Origin: Aspidiotus rigidus
Taxonomy: Eukaryota; Arthropoda; Insecta; Hemiptera; Diaspididae
Direction of reading: 5' to 3'
DNA: 64,000 nucleotides
Assembly: GCA_035079385.1 (NCBI GenBank)
Contig: JAVHKY010000004.1
Location: forward strand, 18,693,001-18,757,000
Part shown: positions 33,483 through 45,134 of the stretch, in pieces
How the letters are laid out: every line of letters starts with the position of its first letter
How positions within the stretch are numbered: position 1 is the stretch's first letter
The notes under the pieces: generated by a model
Databases searched by the model: none
What the model was told of the DNA's origin: nothing
What the model saw: only the letters and a program-made list of their open reading frames with translations
Translations under genes and position numbers: made by a program

Positions 33483-34560
33483 CTAAATACGATAGGAGGG
33501 GAACCTAAAACGATACTGATTTATGACGTCACCAGATTCTGACGTCGCGGGCCCCACCCTCAAGATATATTTGATAAGAGAGGTGCTTCTAAGAAAACCT
33601 GATCTATGTCATTATCAGATTGTGACATCACAAGGCTGACCTATGACGTCACCTGATTACGACGTCACAAGGCTGACATATTGAGTCATTCAATTGTGAC
33701 GTCACAGGCCCCACCCTCAAGATATATGTGATAGGAGGGGCGCTTCTAAGGGAACCTGATCCATGACATCATCAGATTGTCACACAACAAGGCTGACCTA
33801 TGACAGTATCAAATTGTAACATCACCTTCCCGAACTTTGGAGCTACTGTGACGTCACAGTCCCCGCCCTCCAAGCTATAAAACTGATCTATGACTTCTTC
33901 AGATTGTGACGTCACAAGGCTGCCCTATGACGGCATCTAAATGTGACGTCACATGCTCTGCCCTCAAGCTAAATACGATATGAGGATGACCTAAAAAGAT
34001 ACTGATTTATGACGTCACCAGATTGTGACGTCACGGGCCCCGCCCTCAAGATATATGTGATAGGAGGGGTTCTCCTAAAAAAACCTGATCTATGTCATTA
34101 TCAGATTGTGACATCACAAGGCTGACCTATGACGTCACCTGATTACGACGTCACAAGGCTGACATATTGAGTCATTCAATTGTGACGTCACAGGCCCCGC
34201 CCCTCAAGATATATGTGATAGGAGGGGCGCTTTTAAGGGAACCTGATCCATGACATCATCATATTGTCACACCACAAGGCTGACCTATGACAATATCAAA
34301 TTGTAACATCACCTTCCCGAACTGTGGAGCTACTGTGACGTCACAGTCCCCACCTTCCAAGCTATAAAAGTGATCTATGACTTCTTCAGATTGCGACGTC
34401 ACAGGCCCTGCCCTCAAGCTAAATACAATAGGAAGGGAATCCAAAAAGATACCGATTTATGACGTCACCAGATTGTAACGTCACAAGGCTGGCATATTAC
34501 GTCAATAAATTGTGAAGTCACAGACCCCACCCTCAAGATATATGTGATAGGAGGGGCACT
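33483..34560. repeat. 486-bp higher-order repeat within the TGACGTCA array
   Basis: CTAAATAC occurs at 33483, 33969 and 34419. Blocks such as CCTGATCTATGTCATTATC at 33598 and 34084 show a period of 486 bp across several different subunits. The third copy is 36 bp shorter and then diverges. Confidence 0.85.
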
Positions 34561-34985
34561 TCTAAGAAAACCTGATCCATGACATCATCAGATTGTGACG
34601 TCACAAGGCTGACCTATGACATCATCAAATTGTGAAAACTGATCTATGACGTCATCAGATTGTGACGTCATAAGGCTGACCTGGGATGGCATCAAACTGT
34701 GACGTCGTAGGCCCCGCCGTCAAACTGTGTACGACAGGAAGCGGACTTAGAAAACAAAACTGATCTATGAGGCTATGACATCATCAGATTGGATCGTCCA
34801 TAGGCTGACCTACGACATCATCGAACTGTGACGTCACAGACCCCGTCTGCAAGCTATAATATTATATGATAGGAGGAGGACTTGAAAAATTGTTGAGCCT
34901 CGAGCTTTGCTGGCTGACCAGCTGGACAGCGGACGCTTTTCCAACCCCCCGCCCCCTTCCGAGAGAACAGGTTCCCGGTTAGAAA

Positions 34986-37940
34986 TTGAAAATTAAACGC
35001 AAAGGATTGCTGCACTAATACTACACTAACACAACATTCAACCCATGAGAAACTCAATGTGAACGAGCATATTCTTACATGTGTGAACAGTAACCCAAAA
35101 AATGAATACAACCATCATGCTACACAACCACACTATCTGCGTAATCAAAGGTTATCCTTCGCACTTGATGACGAAAGCAACTACCTGAGGTGTAATACTA
35201 CAAAATATTGAGTATTTACAAATTTCTTCAAATTAGTTCACGCTTCATTTGTGATTTCTCACGAAGCAGAAGGCATTGAATCATCAAATTTGCACATTTA
35301 CATTTTCAGATATATAAATTACAATACATCAACATTCGAAAAAAAATATAACAAACCATATCAGAGTTGTAATGGATTTTTTTTTTTTTCAAATTGAGTA
35401 TTTCTCACGAACTACTCATACCATCGTCGTAAGAAAATGCAGGTGCACAACTTAAGATGTGACACTAAAACTTGACCAAGTTTCAAGAAAATCCATTCAG
35501 TAGTCTCGGAGGAGAAGCGCGGAAAATTTTGATCCATAAATATAATTATAAGGAAACCTGAAATTTTTAATGACGTAGATTTGGGAGCTCTAAAACGTTG
35601 AGAAAGTCTCTGTCACAACTGTGACGGGCGTAGTACTCGCTTTTCGAAGGAAAATTGGTATTGGCAGTATTGGTAAAAAGGGAGCTAAAACGTGTGCGAC
35701 AACTTCTGAGGCTTCTTCAGGACAGGTAGGTAGTTCAATTAGAGTAAGCACAGGGGGAAGGCTTGGTTTTGGTTGCTCTAAATTTATTTGAATACCGAGT
35801 TCAACAGAAGCCATGCCTGGAGTCAAGTGTCAGAGATCGGTGATAGTTTTTAAGGTCACAGATTTTCCTCACGGAACCAAACCTTCCTCACCAGGAATTC
35901 AATTATTCACCTCAATCTAAAGATTCTACAAATATTTTCCTTTTCGATTCCCCTCAGCAGAGTTGGAAAAGTGGGACAAAACGATTTTGTAATATGAACA
36001 CAGAGAAGGGGAAACATTTTGAGAAACCTATCATGCTCTTCAGAGAGAAGGAGACCTCGAACAAAATTGACTTTTCGAGTTACCAAAAGAAAAATTTTGA
36101 CTATTGATTTACAAATATGAGAGGAGGGGGGAACTTCGAAAAATGTTCGTTATTCAAGTCGATTATAAGAGGAGAAGAATTGAAGATATTCCCATTTTCG
36201 GGGTGCCTAATTAAAGAGCAGGGAGATGTGGAACAATGTCGAATTTAGAGCTGAGAGAAGGGAGGAATATGGAGAGCTTCCGACTTCCGGTTCAAGTACG
36301 ACCAGATCACATATGCTGGGATCTACACACTTCCACAGGATTTTGAATGTTGACAGGAGTCAAGTCAACGATTGGCTGTCGCTAAATCTTGGATGGAAGT
36401 TACAAAATTACTCAAACCTTAAATTCTGGATGATATTATTGCTGGAAAGTCTAATTATTCTCGACCAGTCGACTTGTGTAATTCACAATTAAATCTGTTT
36501 GCTCCTCAGTCAAAGGTGCGAGAGAACGTACACCCCTCGGTTTTTTAGTATCTTCGCCATAAATATTAATTAGTCACGTCTATTTTCTGACTCATAAACT
36601 TGTTTTCAAGTATGAGAATCTGTATCAAAAGATAATTTCATCGCTCAACTACTTACAAATCAATTCATCTGAACGAACATTTACTTTTCATTTCTTCTAG
36701 TGAATTCGCCGAAAAAGCCGAGTCGCGTCTTCTTCCGTGTTGTTTCAACCTCTCTCGACATAGGCTTCCCCGAACAAATTTCGTAAATAAACAAAAATAA
36801 AACGCTACTACATCGCTACTCGATATGATCGACCTTCCACAACAGTACGAGACATTGTAATCGTTGAATTATAATACATTCCGCCGTACTCAGGTATCGA
36901 TTATGAGGCGTCACTCGAAATTAAATAAAGCGACAACAAATACTCGTCATTCGGTGACATTTTAAATAGATTTACGCCGCCGCCACCGCCGCGATAAACA
37001 AATAATACGGTGTTTACCAAAATTGAAAAGAGAAAAAGTGTACGACTCTAGATGACCTTCTTCCGATAGTTTTTTCCCTCGCTCCGTTCAGACATCGGTA
37101 TGGCTGAATGAGATAATATAGGAAATGTTTTCGCACCCATGAACTGATGCCTCTGTTATGATAGTCTGACAGAATAAATCCATTCTCCGTTTTCTAACTG
37201 GGAAAGAATAACAAGTCTAAAAGGAAAATAGTCGACTTCAGATTTCTGGATAATATCGAGTGTTGAACCGAAACTTTTTCGGAAATAAATTTCGTATGAT
37301 GAATACACATCCATTCTACGCAGACAGTCTATAGAAGATCCATCATTAGTTCGCACTTTAAATCAATACCTTTCCCGTACGAGATCAACCCCCCCCCCCC
37401 CCATGTCGAATTTTGACCCCGAATTAGTGCAAATAGTTTGATCTACGTCTGTTCTGGTTTGTTCTATCCTTATTTTTGTTTGTTACGATCTCCGTCCTCA
37501 TAAATTTGTTCAGGGTGCTGGGAACACGGGCTCATCCATATCTACATCCTTTGGCTCTAGCCGGGTGAGAGGGGAAAACGGTCTGTTCCAAATGTGCCTT
37601 GGAATATTTTCTCCGAAGAAAAAACTCGAAATCCAAAAAATTGGATCTAGACTCTATTTGATTGAGCCCAACGACCTTGACTTGAAGATTTTGAAAGAAT
37701 TCGACTATCATGGAACCAGTCTCGAACATCATCAAGGGCGGAAGAAGTTCTTCAGCCAGGGAGGAAAGAGATTCGAGAATTTTATTTTTATTTAACGAGC
37801 AATGCAGCTGCGCTAAGGGCTATTTGCTCGGCAGATAGTTCTGCTTTTACATAAACTTAGTATTTAAGTAGAAAGTTGAAAACAAAATACATGTAAAAGA
37901 ATTGAGATGAAATAAAAATATAAAGGAAAACAAAAATATT
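34986..37940. other. Intron without recognised gene
   Basis: A minus-strand 78-codon ORF at 35590-35826 and a plus-strand 76-codon ORF at 37565-37795 match no family I recognise. Near 36100-36160 there is a weak GATAGGAGG-like spacer of the TGACGTCA family. C tract at about 37390-37402. Confidence 0.4.
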
Positions 37941-40900
37941 CTTTTTTTTTTTTTTGGCGTCATCGTTTGGAGTTAAACGTGGTTGTAAAAGTCAGTAGAT
38001 CGTAAGTAAGTTAGAGTTGAGTCAATTGTTTCTGAGTTGTTATTGAGAGTTTGTTGTATATTAATAGAAATGTTGAGGGAAGATCGGAGAGGTTGTAAAG
38101 TCGGGCAAGAAAAAAAGTGTTCAACTGTTAAATTGTCTTGGAGACAGTGCGGACATGATGGTGGGCCAAGGTTTGCTAGAAGGTGAGTATGTGTAAGACG
38201 AGTGTGTCCTATTCTCAGTCGAGCTAAGATGACTTCCTCTCGTCTAGAATGTCTGTGGGATGAGGACCAAGAAGAGGGATTGGTTTTAATTTTTCTCAAT
38301 TTGTTGTCAGTTGAATTTTTTCAAGAGGAAAGCCAAAGTTGGGAAATTAAGGAAGCGTAATATACTTTTAGGTCTTTGGCCGGTGAGAGAATAGGGTCCG
38401 TTATTTTAGGAAGAGATGTTGCTTGTTTGGCTGCTTTATCTACTGAGTCGTGAGGTGGAAAGTCAACGTGTCCAGAGTGATATGAGAGTTTATTAATTTC
38501 GTAGTGTGGAGAGCCAAAAATATACGTTGAATTAAGGGGTTAGTTGAGAAAGGATCCGCAATGGCTTGTAGAGACGAGAGGGAGTCAGTCAAAAGAAGGT
38601 ATTTTTGTTCCGGTAGTAGTTGCGCAATTTGTGATATACAGGCAAGGATACCGTTTAATTCAGCTGTGTATACCGACGCTGAATTTCGTATGCGGTATGC
38701 CTCCATTTCGCCACCAATGGAGAACGCGTAAGATGTTCTATGGCGATATTTTGAGCCATCTGTGAGACAAAGGGTATAACCTGCAAATTCGTCGATAAGT
38801 TTTGCTATATGTTTTCGATAAATTAAATTGCTGACTTTAGGAACTTCCGTAAGGTCTAGTCTGATATCAGGAATGGAGAAGAGCCATGGGGGGGGGGTAG
38901 CTGTCAGAATAGGCGGAAGGGTTGAAATTTTGAGATTACGAGCGAGAGAAGTTTCTAAGCAAGCATGGATATGTTTCGTTGGTTGACGATTAAAAATTGG
39001 ATTAATTTCAGAGACTAAAGATTTGTAAGCGGGGGAATTTGGAAACTGAGATATCGAAAAAAGAAGATTCGAAGAGAGGGTGGATCGGCGAACAGATAGA
39101 GGTGGTTCCGCTGCCTCGGCACACAGACTAAGGCTAGGGCTCGTTCTGAATGCTCCCAAAACCAGCCTAAGAGATGAGGAATGGATTGTGTCCAAAAGAG
39201 CTAAAGACGATTTATTGGCGAGATTGTAGATAGGGGCTCCATAGTCCAGTTGTGATCGGATTAAACTTTTGTACAGATTTAGGAGTAATTTTCGGTTGCA
39301 ACCCAGTCGAGGGTGAGAAAGGTATTTTAGGGTATTCATCGAGCGTAAACATTTGGCTTTTAGTAATTTGATGTGTGGAATCCAAGTTAGTTTTTGATCA
39401 AGTAAGAGTCCTAGAAATTTTATTGAATCACTGGTTTTAATTAGAAAATTTTGAAGATAAAGTGAGGGAGTTGATGGAGGAGATTTCTTTTTTTTATGGA
39501 AGATAATTAGGAATGTTTTGTTTTGGGAAAATTGGAAGCCGCGGTCAGATGACCAAGAGGAAATATTGTCCAAGGATTCTTGTAAGAGTCTGTGAGCCCT
39601 GATAGGATTTGAAGAGCGGAGCGAGATGCTGTAAGTCTTTGAGAAATTGGGAAGCTGGTATTTAATGGAAGGTCGTTAATGGCGACCAAAAAGAGAAGAA
39701 CGCTCAGTACTTCTCCTTGCGGAACACCGTTTTCAATTATATAATGAGAGGAGAGCTTATCCTGTAGTCTGACGGAGATGAATCTGTCTTGTAGGAAACT
39801 TTGGAGAATTTTTGGAAGATTTCCTCGTAGACCGAACGTAATATGTAATGTCTCCAGACCCGCGGGTACGCTTCTTGAAGATCGAAGAATATTGTATAGA
39901 GGGGGGAGTTCGAAAGGAAGGCTTGTTGAATTTGGATGTGGAGGTGGGAAAGAGCTTGAATTGAGTTACGACCTTTTCTGAAGCCATATTGTACAGGGGA
40001 TAGTAGATTGTTTTGTTCGAGGAACCACCAAAGTCTTTTGTTAATTATTTTTTGAAACGGTTTGCCCAACACACTGGTGAGGGCAATGGGCCGATATGAA
40101 GAGGGGGAAGACGGATCCTTAGGTAGAATGAACGCCAATTTCCAGTCTGAAAGGTAGATACCTTCTGATAAAATTGAATTGAAAAGAGAAAGGAGATATT
40201 CAAGAGCGGTAGGGTGAAGATTTTTGAGCATAGTGGCATGTATGTTGTCCGGTCCTGGGGATGCATTTTTGAGATTTTTGTGTAGGGTTGAGGTGAGTTC
40301 GATTTGAGTGATTGGTTGATTGTAACAGTGAGTGTTGTCGGAGGAATCGAAATTTATCAGGGAGGATTCTGATTCATATCTTTTTCGAAGGAATGAGACG
40401 GAATAATTTGAGTTTGATGAGACAGAAGAAAAGTGGGAGACAAGTGCTTCGGCTATATCCTGTGTGTGTGTAAAGATTGAATCATTCATTTCTATGTGGT
40501 TAATTTGATAAGAAGAGAACCTCCCTGATAATTTCTTAATGTCTCTCCACATAGAGGCATTAGAAACAGGTTCATTGATTTTGGCGACAAAAGATCTCCA
40601 TGACTCCTTCTTTGCTGAACGGATCAGGAGTCTTGTTTTGGCTCTTAATTTTCTGTAGTTGATGAAATCGAGTTGAGAGCGAGAGCGGTTATAAATTCGG
40701 TAAGCTTTGCGTCTGTTCTTAATGGCAATGTTGATTTCGTTTGACCACCATGGGACTTGTCTCGGTTTTAGTGTTCCTGAAGTGAGAGGTATTGATGCTT
40801 CTGCAGCTTGAATTATAAATTTAGTAAATTGAGCGATTGCTGTTCCATCATTAGAGGGGTCGGGTAAAGAACTTGTGTCGTAGGTGAGATCGCGAAATTT

Positions 40901-41630
40901 GGCCCAATTGGCTTCCTGGGTTTTCCAACGGGGAGTTGATTTAAGGGAAGGAGGGGAGGAGTCTGATGTTAATAGTATAGGGAAATGGTCGCTGTCGCAT
41001 AAATCCGGGAGGGTAGACCAATTTAGTGTAGGAGTTATGGATGTTGAACAGAGCGTTAAATCAATGACCGAGAGGGATCCAGAGGACGAATTCAGGTGGG
41101 TAGGAATTTGAGGGATGTTCAAGATGTTTAAGTCAGAAAAAGAAGATAGAATTTGGTCTATAATGTTACCTCGAGAGTTTGAGTGAAATTTACCATTTGT
41201 TATGATTCCCCATGTTGGGCTATGGGCATTAAAGTCTCCACATAGAACAAAAGGGGAAGGGAGAGAGAGTATGAGATCAGAGATTTCTTGTGAATTAGTG
41301 TTATGAGAGGGGGAATGTACAAAGAGCAGAAAGTAATAGGTGTAAATAGCTATATTTTGTAAAGTTTTGGGAGTTTGTACAATGTGACTCTCAAGAGAGT
41401 TCAGGGCTAGTATAGCTGTACCTCCCTAGGCTTGGGAGGGGTTGAAGTAATCTTGTCTGTAGAAGTTGTACTGTTGTAAAGTAGTATTGTGGTTTTGTTT
41501 CAGATGGGTTTCTTGTAGAGCTATTATCAATGGTTGGTATTTTGAGATTAGTTGTTTCAGTTCTGCAGAACGTTGCGGAAGTAACCGTCCAAGTTCCATT
41601 GGAGATTTGAAGTCGACAGGACGAGAATAA
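37941..41630 (-). pseudogene. Nearly complete LINE: APE endonuclease, RT, RNase H
   Basis: In transcript order: AP-endonuclease motifs LQETHLKQ, VLCGDFNAHSPTWG and SVIDLTLCS with SDHFPI (41.6-40.95 kb). RT follows with SPGPDNIHATM, SSYRPIALTSVLGKPFQ, motif A FFDLQEAYPRVW (about 39.87 kb) and motif B GVPQGEVLSVLLF (about 39.71 kb). RNase H has LTDGSK, YTAELNGI, LLLTDSLSSL and SGHVDFPPHDSVDKAAK. The C-terminal part has RLRIGHTRLTHTHLL and a CPHC-HFFSCP zinc-knuckle-like pattern. The A-tail is the T run at 37942-37955. Lesions: an in-frame stop at 41426-41428, a frameshift near the endonuclease start, the motif C region frameshifted with its DD pair not visible, and a shift inside RNase H. The domain order suggests the I/LOA-like group. 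Inactive but fairly young. Confidence 0.88.
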
Positions 41631-42639
41631 TTCGACGTTCCTCCAAAATCAAATGCTCGAATTACATTCTAACTTCGACTTTCGTTTGGAGCAGAGACTC
41701 CTTTGTAGAAGTATGTCGATCGCAACAATTCTCATACAATTGCTCTTTGTTCATTACATTCAGTAAAGCACATATCCTATGCCATAAAATACACGCTCTC
41801 TTCAAATTCCGTACATTACACTGCATTTCGTCGGCGAACATCGTTTTAAAAATAAAAAATCATAATTATTAATGTCGTTGTGCGCTAAATGCGTCTCGCG
41901 TGTATGAAATAACTGATTCGTCAATTATTAATTTCGCCGAAAATAATCGACTACCGGTACATTAATTTCTCAATTAATCGCCTATCAATCGGTTCAAACG
42001 AGGTTAAATATGTAGACCTAACGCACTGTTCCTAGCTCAATAGAAATGCTGAAGTGCCGCTCACGTATATCGCGAAATAAAACGAAGTAAGGAAAGAGAA
42101 AGAGAGGAAGAAAACGTTTGCAGAATGCATCGTTTGCATCAATTTCATTAATAATGACTGAATCGAGAAAACGAAGTACTTTTTTATACGCGCGTATTGA
42201 AGGAAACGCGTTCTCTTCGAATAAAAATGCGCAGCTAGTAGCATTATTTTCTTCATTCAAAGCGCTTCATCAAACCAATTGACTTTATAATAGGGAGAAT
42301 CAAAAATACCCTAAAAATCCGATTCATATTCGTGATCCGATAACGTTAATTAGTTTCCTTAGACGGAACCCATTTACCGCAATTATTGTCCGCATCATCG
42401 TTCAAGAAATAATATGATTTTCTACTTCAACAAGACCGACAATGCATGCTAAATTAGACCTTCGCAATTTTTCTCTCGGTCATCACTGTTCAGCGACTAC
42501 TCTTTTCGTGCAAGAAATTGAAGTCCGGGCGCCTAATACGAGGTCAAGAGGTTACCCACAAATCAATAATCGTCCGTCGTCTAATTGCGGCATTGCTGAA
42601 GAATAAAGACGTCTTATCTTTTCCCTCCTCCTCCTTCGG
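41631..42639. other. Intron without recognised gene
   Basis: Apparently unique A/T-rich intron between two LINE copies. The exact 5' end of the 38-41.6 kb LINE could be a little further in. Confidence 0.4.
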
Positions 42640-43765
42640 AACTTCAATCATATACCCAATTTCTTGATCATACCTTCGATTTCAAATACTCCTGGACCCT
42701 TCATATTAAAGCTTTAGGAGCCCAATGCCTCGATTCAACGAATGTCTTTAAATATCTCATATTCACACTGTTCGCAATCGTGAACTCCGCCATCAGCTAT
42801 CTTCTTCTTCCGGTGTACCTCGCATTCCTGCGCGTTGACGATCTTCCGTATTAGACATGTAGCCTCCGTTATTTGGCTGCTCAAACCAAGCCCCCAATTC
42901 CCTTCAATTGTCTCATTCGCCCTGAACTAGACTACGCAGGCTGATGAACTTCCTCTAAATTCACTGAATACAATACAATCTGCAGCCCTAAGTGAGGCCT
43001 TTGCTGCTCTGCGCTCAACCTACGATCTGAGGCTAGAATTCCACTCATTATCGCTCACCGCCAGATTTTTAGCGTCTATGATCCAAGTTCTATTTTTCCT
43101 TCCAAAACCCACCGTCTCTTTCTTTAGAATCCCAACTAGTTTACCACCTCCCTATCTACTCATCGAACCTCCCTGGGCACCCCCGACACCTTATATACGC
43201 CTCAATCGGACTGACTAACCAAAATCACCCAACCTAATTATCTTAGACACATCAAAGCCATTATCGCTAGTGATTCAAAGAGGAAAAAAGTTCGGCTCTG
43301 TCCGCGTCTTTGAACCACATATTTTGCTCTGCACGAAAAAATTACCTTAGTGATTTTCCCTGCCACATCTTGCGTTTTACAGATGGCTACATCTACACTC
43401 TCTCTTCGGTATGAAAAATTCGGCGTCCATGTATTCTGCTGGAATACCTCCAATCTATTCCTGCCTTATTCACCTCTCTCCTCCTCCCACACATTCCGAC
43501 TCTCTTTCTTCTCGCCAAGTCACATAAGTCTCTCGCTTGTTCAACAAGAACTTCTCTATCTTGAATTACCTTTTCTCGATTCCTAATCAGGTCGGTTTCC
43601 AGGAAAACGACCCAGAGGGCCGAGGAACCAAGCAAGCCCTGCTCTCCTCCTAAAATTGCTGATCCCCCCCACTTCTCCAGCCTATGACTTGAAATCTTAC
43701 TATAGTCCTCTAATTATCGCATCAAGGCACGAACTTTGGTCAATCCCACAGTAAACTTCGTTTCG
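42640..43765 (+). pseudogene. Decayed LINE remnant of the RNase H-bearing family
   Basis: WTLHIKALGAQCLDSTNVFK near 42690 parallels WIPHIKLLKAKCLRSMNTLK of the 38-kb LINE. Later YLRHIKAIIA and LRFTDGY are RNase H-region traces near 43240-43390. It has many stops and frameshifts. It abuts a TGACGTCA-repeat element at 43768. Confidence 0.6.
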
Positions 43766-43767
43766 TT

Positions 43768-44155
43768 TAAAAAAAACTAACGGGTTCTTTAACGGAATTG
43801 AACGAGAGGTGCCTGGGACGTCATCAGATTGTGGCGTCACAGATCCCGACCTCAAAGTTACATGTGATGGGAGGGGGACTTGTAGAAATTTCGACTAAAG
43901 AGGGAGCTTGAAAGAATGTTGATCTCCAAGCTATATATGACAGGAAAGGGACTTAATAAAATTTTGACTTCCAAGCTATATACATATGATAGGGGAGTAG
44001 GAGGGGGACTTGGAAAAAATTTCGACCTTCGAGCCATACATAATAGGTCGACCTCCAAACGACCTTGAGGTTGTCGGCCAGCCGGACGGTAGATATTCTT
44101 TCCGACCCCCCCCCCCCCCCCCCTGATAAAACAGGTTCCCAGTAAAAATTTCCGA
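43768..44155 (-). mobile_element. TGACGTCA-repeat element, short copy with few palindromes
   Basis: In reverse orientation it has CTAACGGGTTCTTTAACGG, GGACGTCATCAGATTGTGGC and repeated GCTATATATGACAGGAAAGG spacers. GGCCAGCCGGACGG follows, then a long C tract (about 44106-44123) and TAAAACAGGTTCCC. Both termini are present but the array is short and mostly lacks exact palindromes. Confidence 0.65.
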
Positions 44156-44362
44156 TCCTCTAGTCGTCTTCAATTCGTTCCTCACGCGATGACTTACAAT
44201 AAGGAAAACTCGCTCCTTCCTTCTTCTCGGGCTTTCCACTCCTTCCTTATACCAATGTTGCCATGCTGAGGAATTATCCGTCTCCCACTTTTCTCTAGCA
44301 TGCACATCGTATTGCATTCAGTGATCTTAGGGAAGATTTATTAGCTTATATGTAGATTGGGC

Positions 44363-44944
44363 CAAGGGTGTTGGAGGCATTATTTTTGGAGGCCTCCGCC
44401 TCCGAAACGAAAACAGAAAATGACCCTCCGACTCCAGTTGCCTCCAGTGGACACGTTTGGAGACGCCCCCTGACTTCCAAAGTATGTCTCTGGAGGTACC
44501 TCCAAGTGCCTCCAGCGCAATTACTGACGTTGGAGAAAATGCCTCCGGAGGCGGTGTCGGAGACGCCTCCAAAGACGCCTCAGGAGGCACTTGTAACGTT
44601 GATTAGTGTGACCAGCTGTAGCATATTGACCTATCAGTGTTGCCGGATGACAGATGATACTCAGAAGGTGTATTTAAACCTTTGGCTTTTATTCGAACCA
44701 CGCAGCGCTAGCATCAAAAAGGCTGAATGGGGTTTCAAGGATTAGAATACTTTTGAAAAAAAAAAGCCTCCTAAAGGGTCTTTAGAAGCACCTCCAAGCC
44801 TCTAGGTGGAAGCAAGGTACCTCCGGAGGCAAACGGCTTAAATCCTCACTGTAACATTCCGGAGGTACTTTCGAGGTAGCTCTGCCTCCAAAAAAGTCCT
44901 TGGAGGCGGCTTCAAGCCTCCAGTGCCTGCCTCCAACACCCTTG
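44363..44944. mobile_element. hAT-like non-autonomous element rich in GCCTCC words
   Basis: The termini are CAAGGGTGTTGGAGGCA and its exact complement (44363-44379 and 44928-44944). The flanks GATTGGGC and AATTGGGC make a 7-of-8 octamer duplication. Internally GCCTCC/GGAGGC words repeat many times in both orientations at each end, separated by a plain middle (44600-44760). ORFs through it are low-complexity artefacts. Confidence 0.75.
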
Positions 44945-45134
44945 AATTGGGCAGCCGTAGTCCAGTTCAAAGCGAATTAGAGAAAGTGGAAGCTTTGTGA
45001 GTGCAACCATTGCAAATGTGGCATAGACACTCGAAACCTCGGAAAATCATTTTCTGTCTTTTCTCAATTCTATTTTGCCCTCTCCAAAAGCTGGAATCTA
45101 TTACTAATATTCTGAACTTCTCTAGTCTACATCC
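44945..45134. other. Short spacer with LINE-like traces
   Basis: Sequence resembling the tail of the neighbouring LINE remnants (TTTCTGTCTTTTCTCAATTC) lies between two elements. No gene. Confidence 0.3.

Larger units (their letters stand above)
32756..34985 (-). mobile_element. TGACGTCA-repeat element, longest copy
   Basis: In reverse orientation it opens with CTCACGGGTTCTTTAACGG and ACCTGTTT (then an inserted MITE at 32807-33065), followed by ATGTAGATTGTGACGTCAC. It then has a 1.75-kb array (33.10-34.87 kb) with about 20 exact TGACGTCA palindromes and many one-base variants. It closes with GAGCTTTGCTGGCTGACC, a C-rich stretch and GAGAACAGGTTCCCGG. Array units combine CATCAGATTGTGACGTCAC, AAGGCTGACCTATGACG and a TATATGTGATAGGAGGGG spacer. 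It has no ORF, so any mobilising protein comes from elsewhere. Confidence 0.7.

Noticed and set aside
33100..34870. CRISPR-like regularly spaced repeats
   Set aside because: Repeats are palindromic words with similar, not unique, spacers, in an insect intron. This is a satellite-like array in a dispersed element.
44327..44970. Pro/Glu-rich ORFs on both strands
   Set aside because: They arise from GCCTCC/GGAGGC repeats of a hAT-like element.
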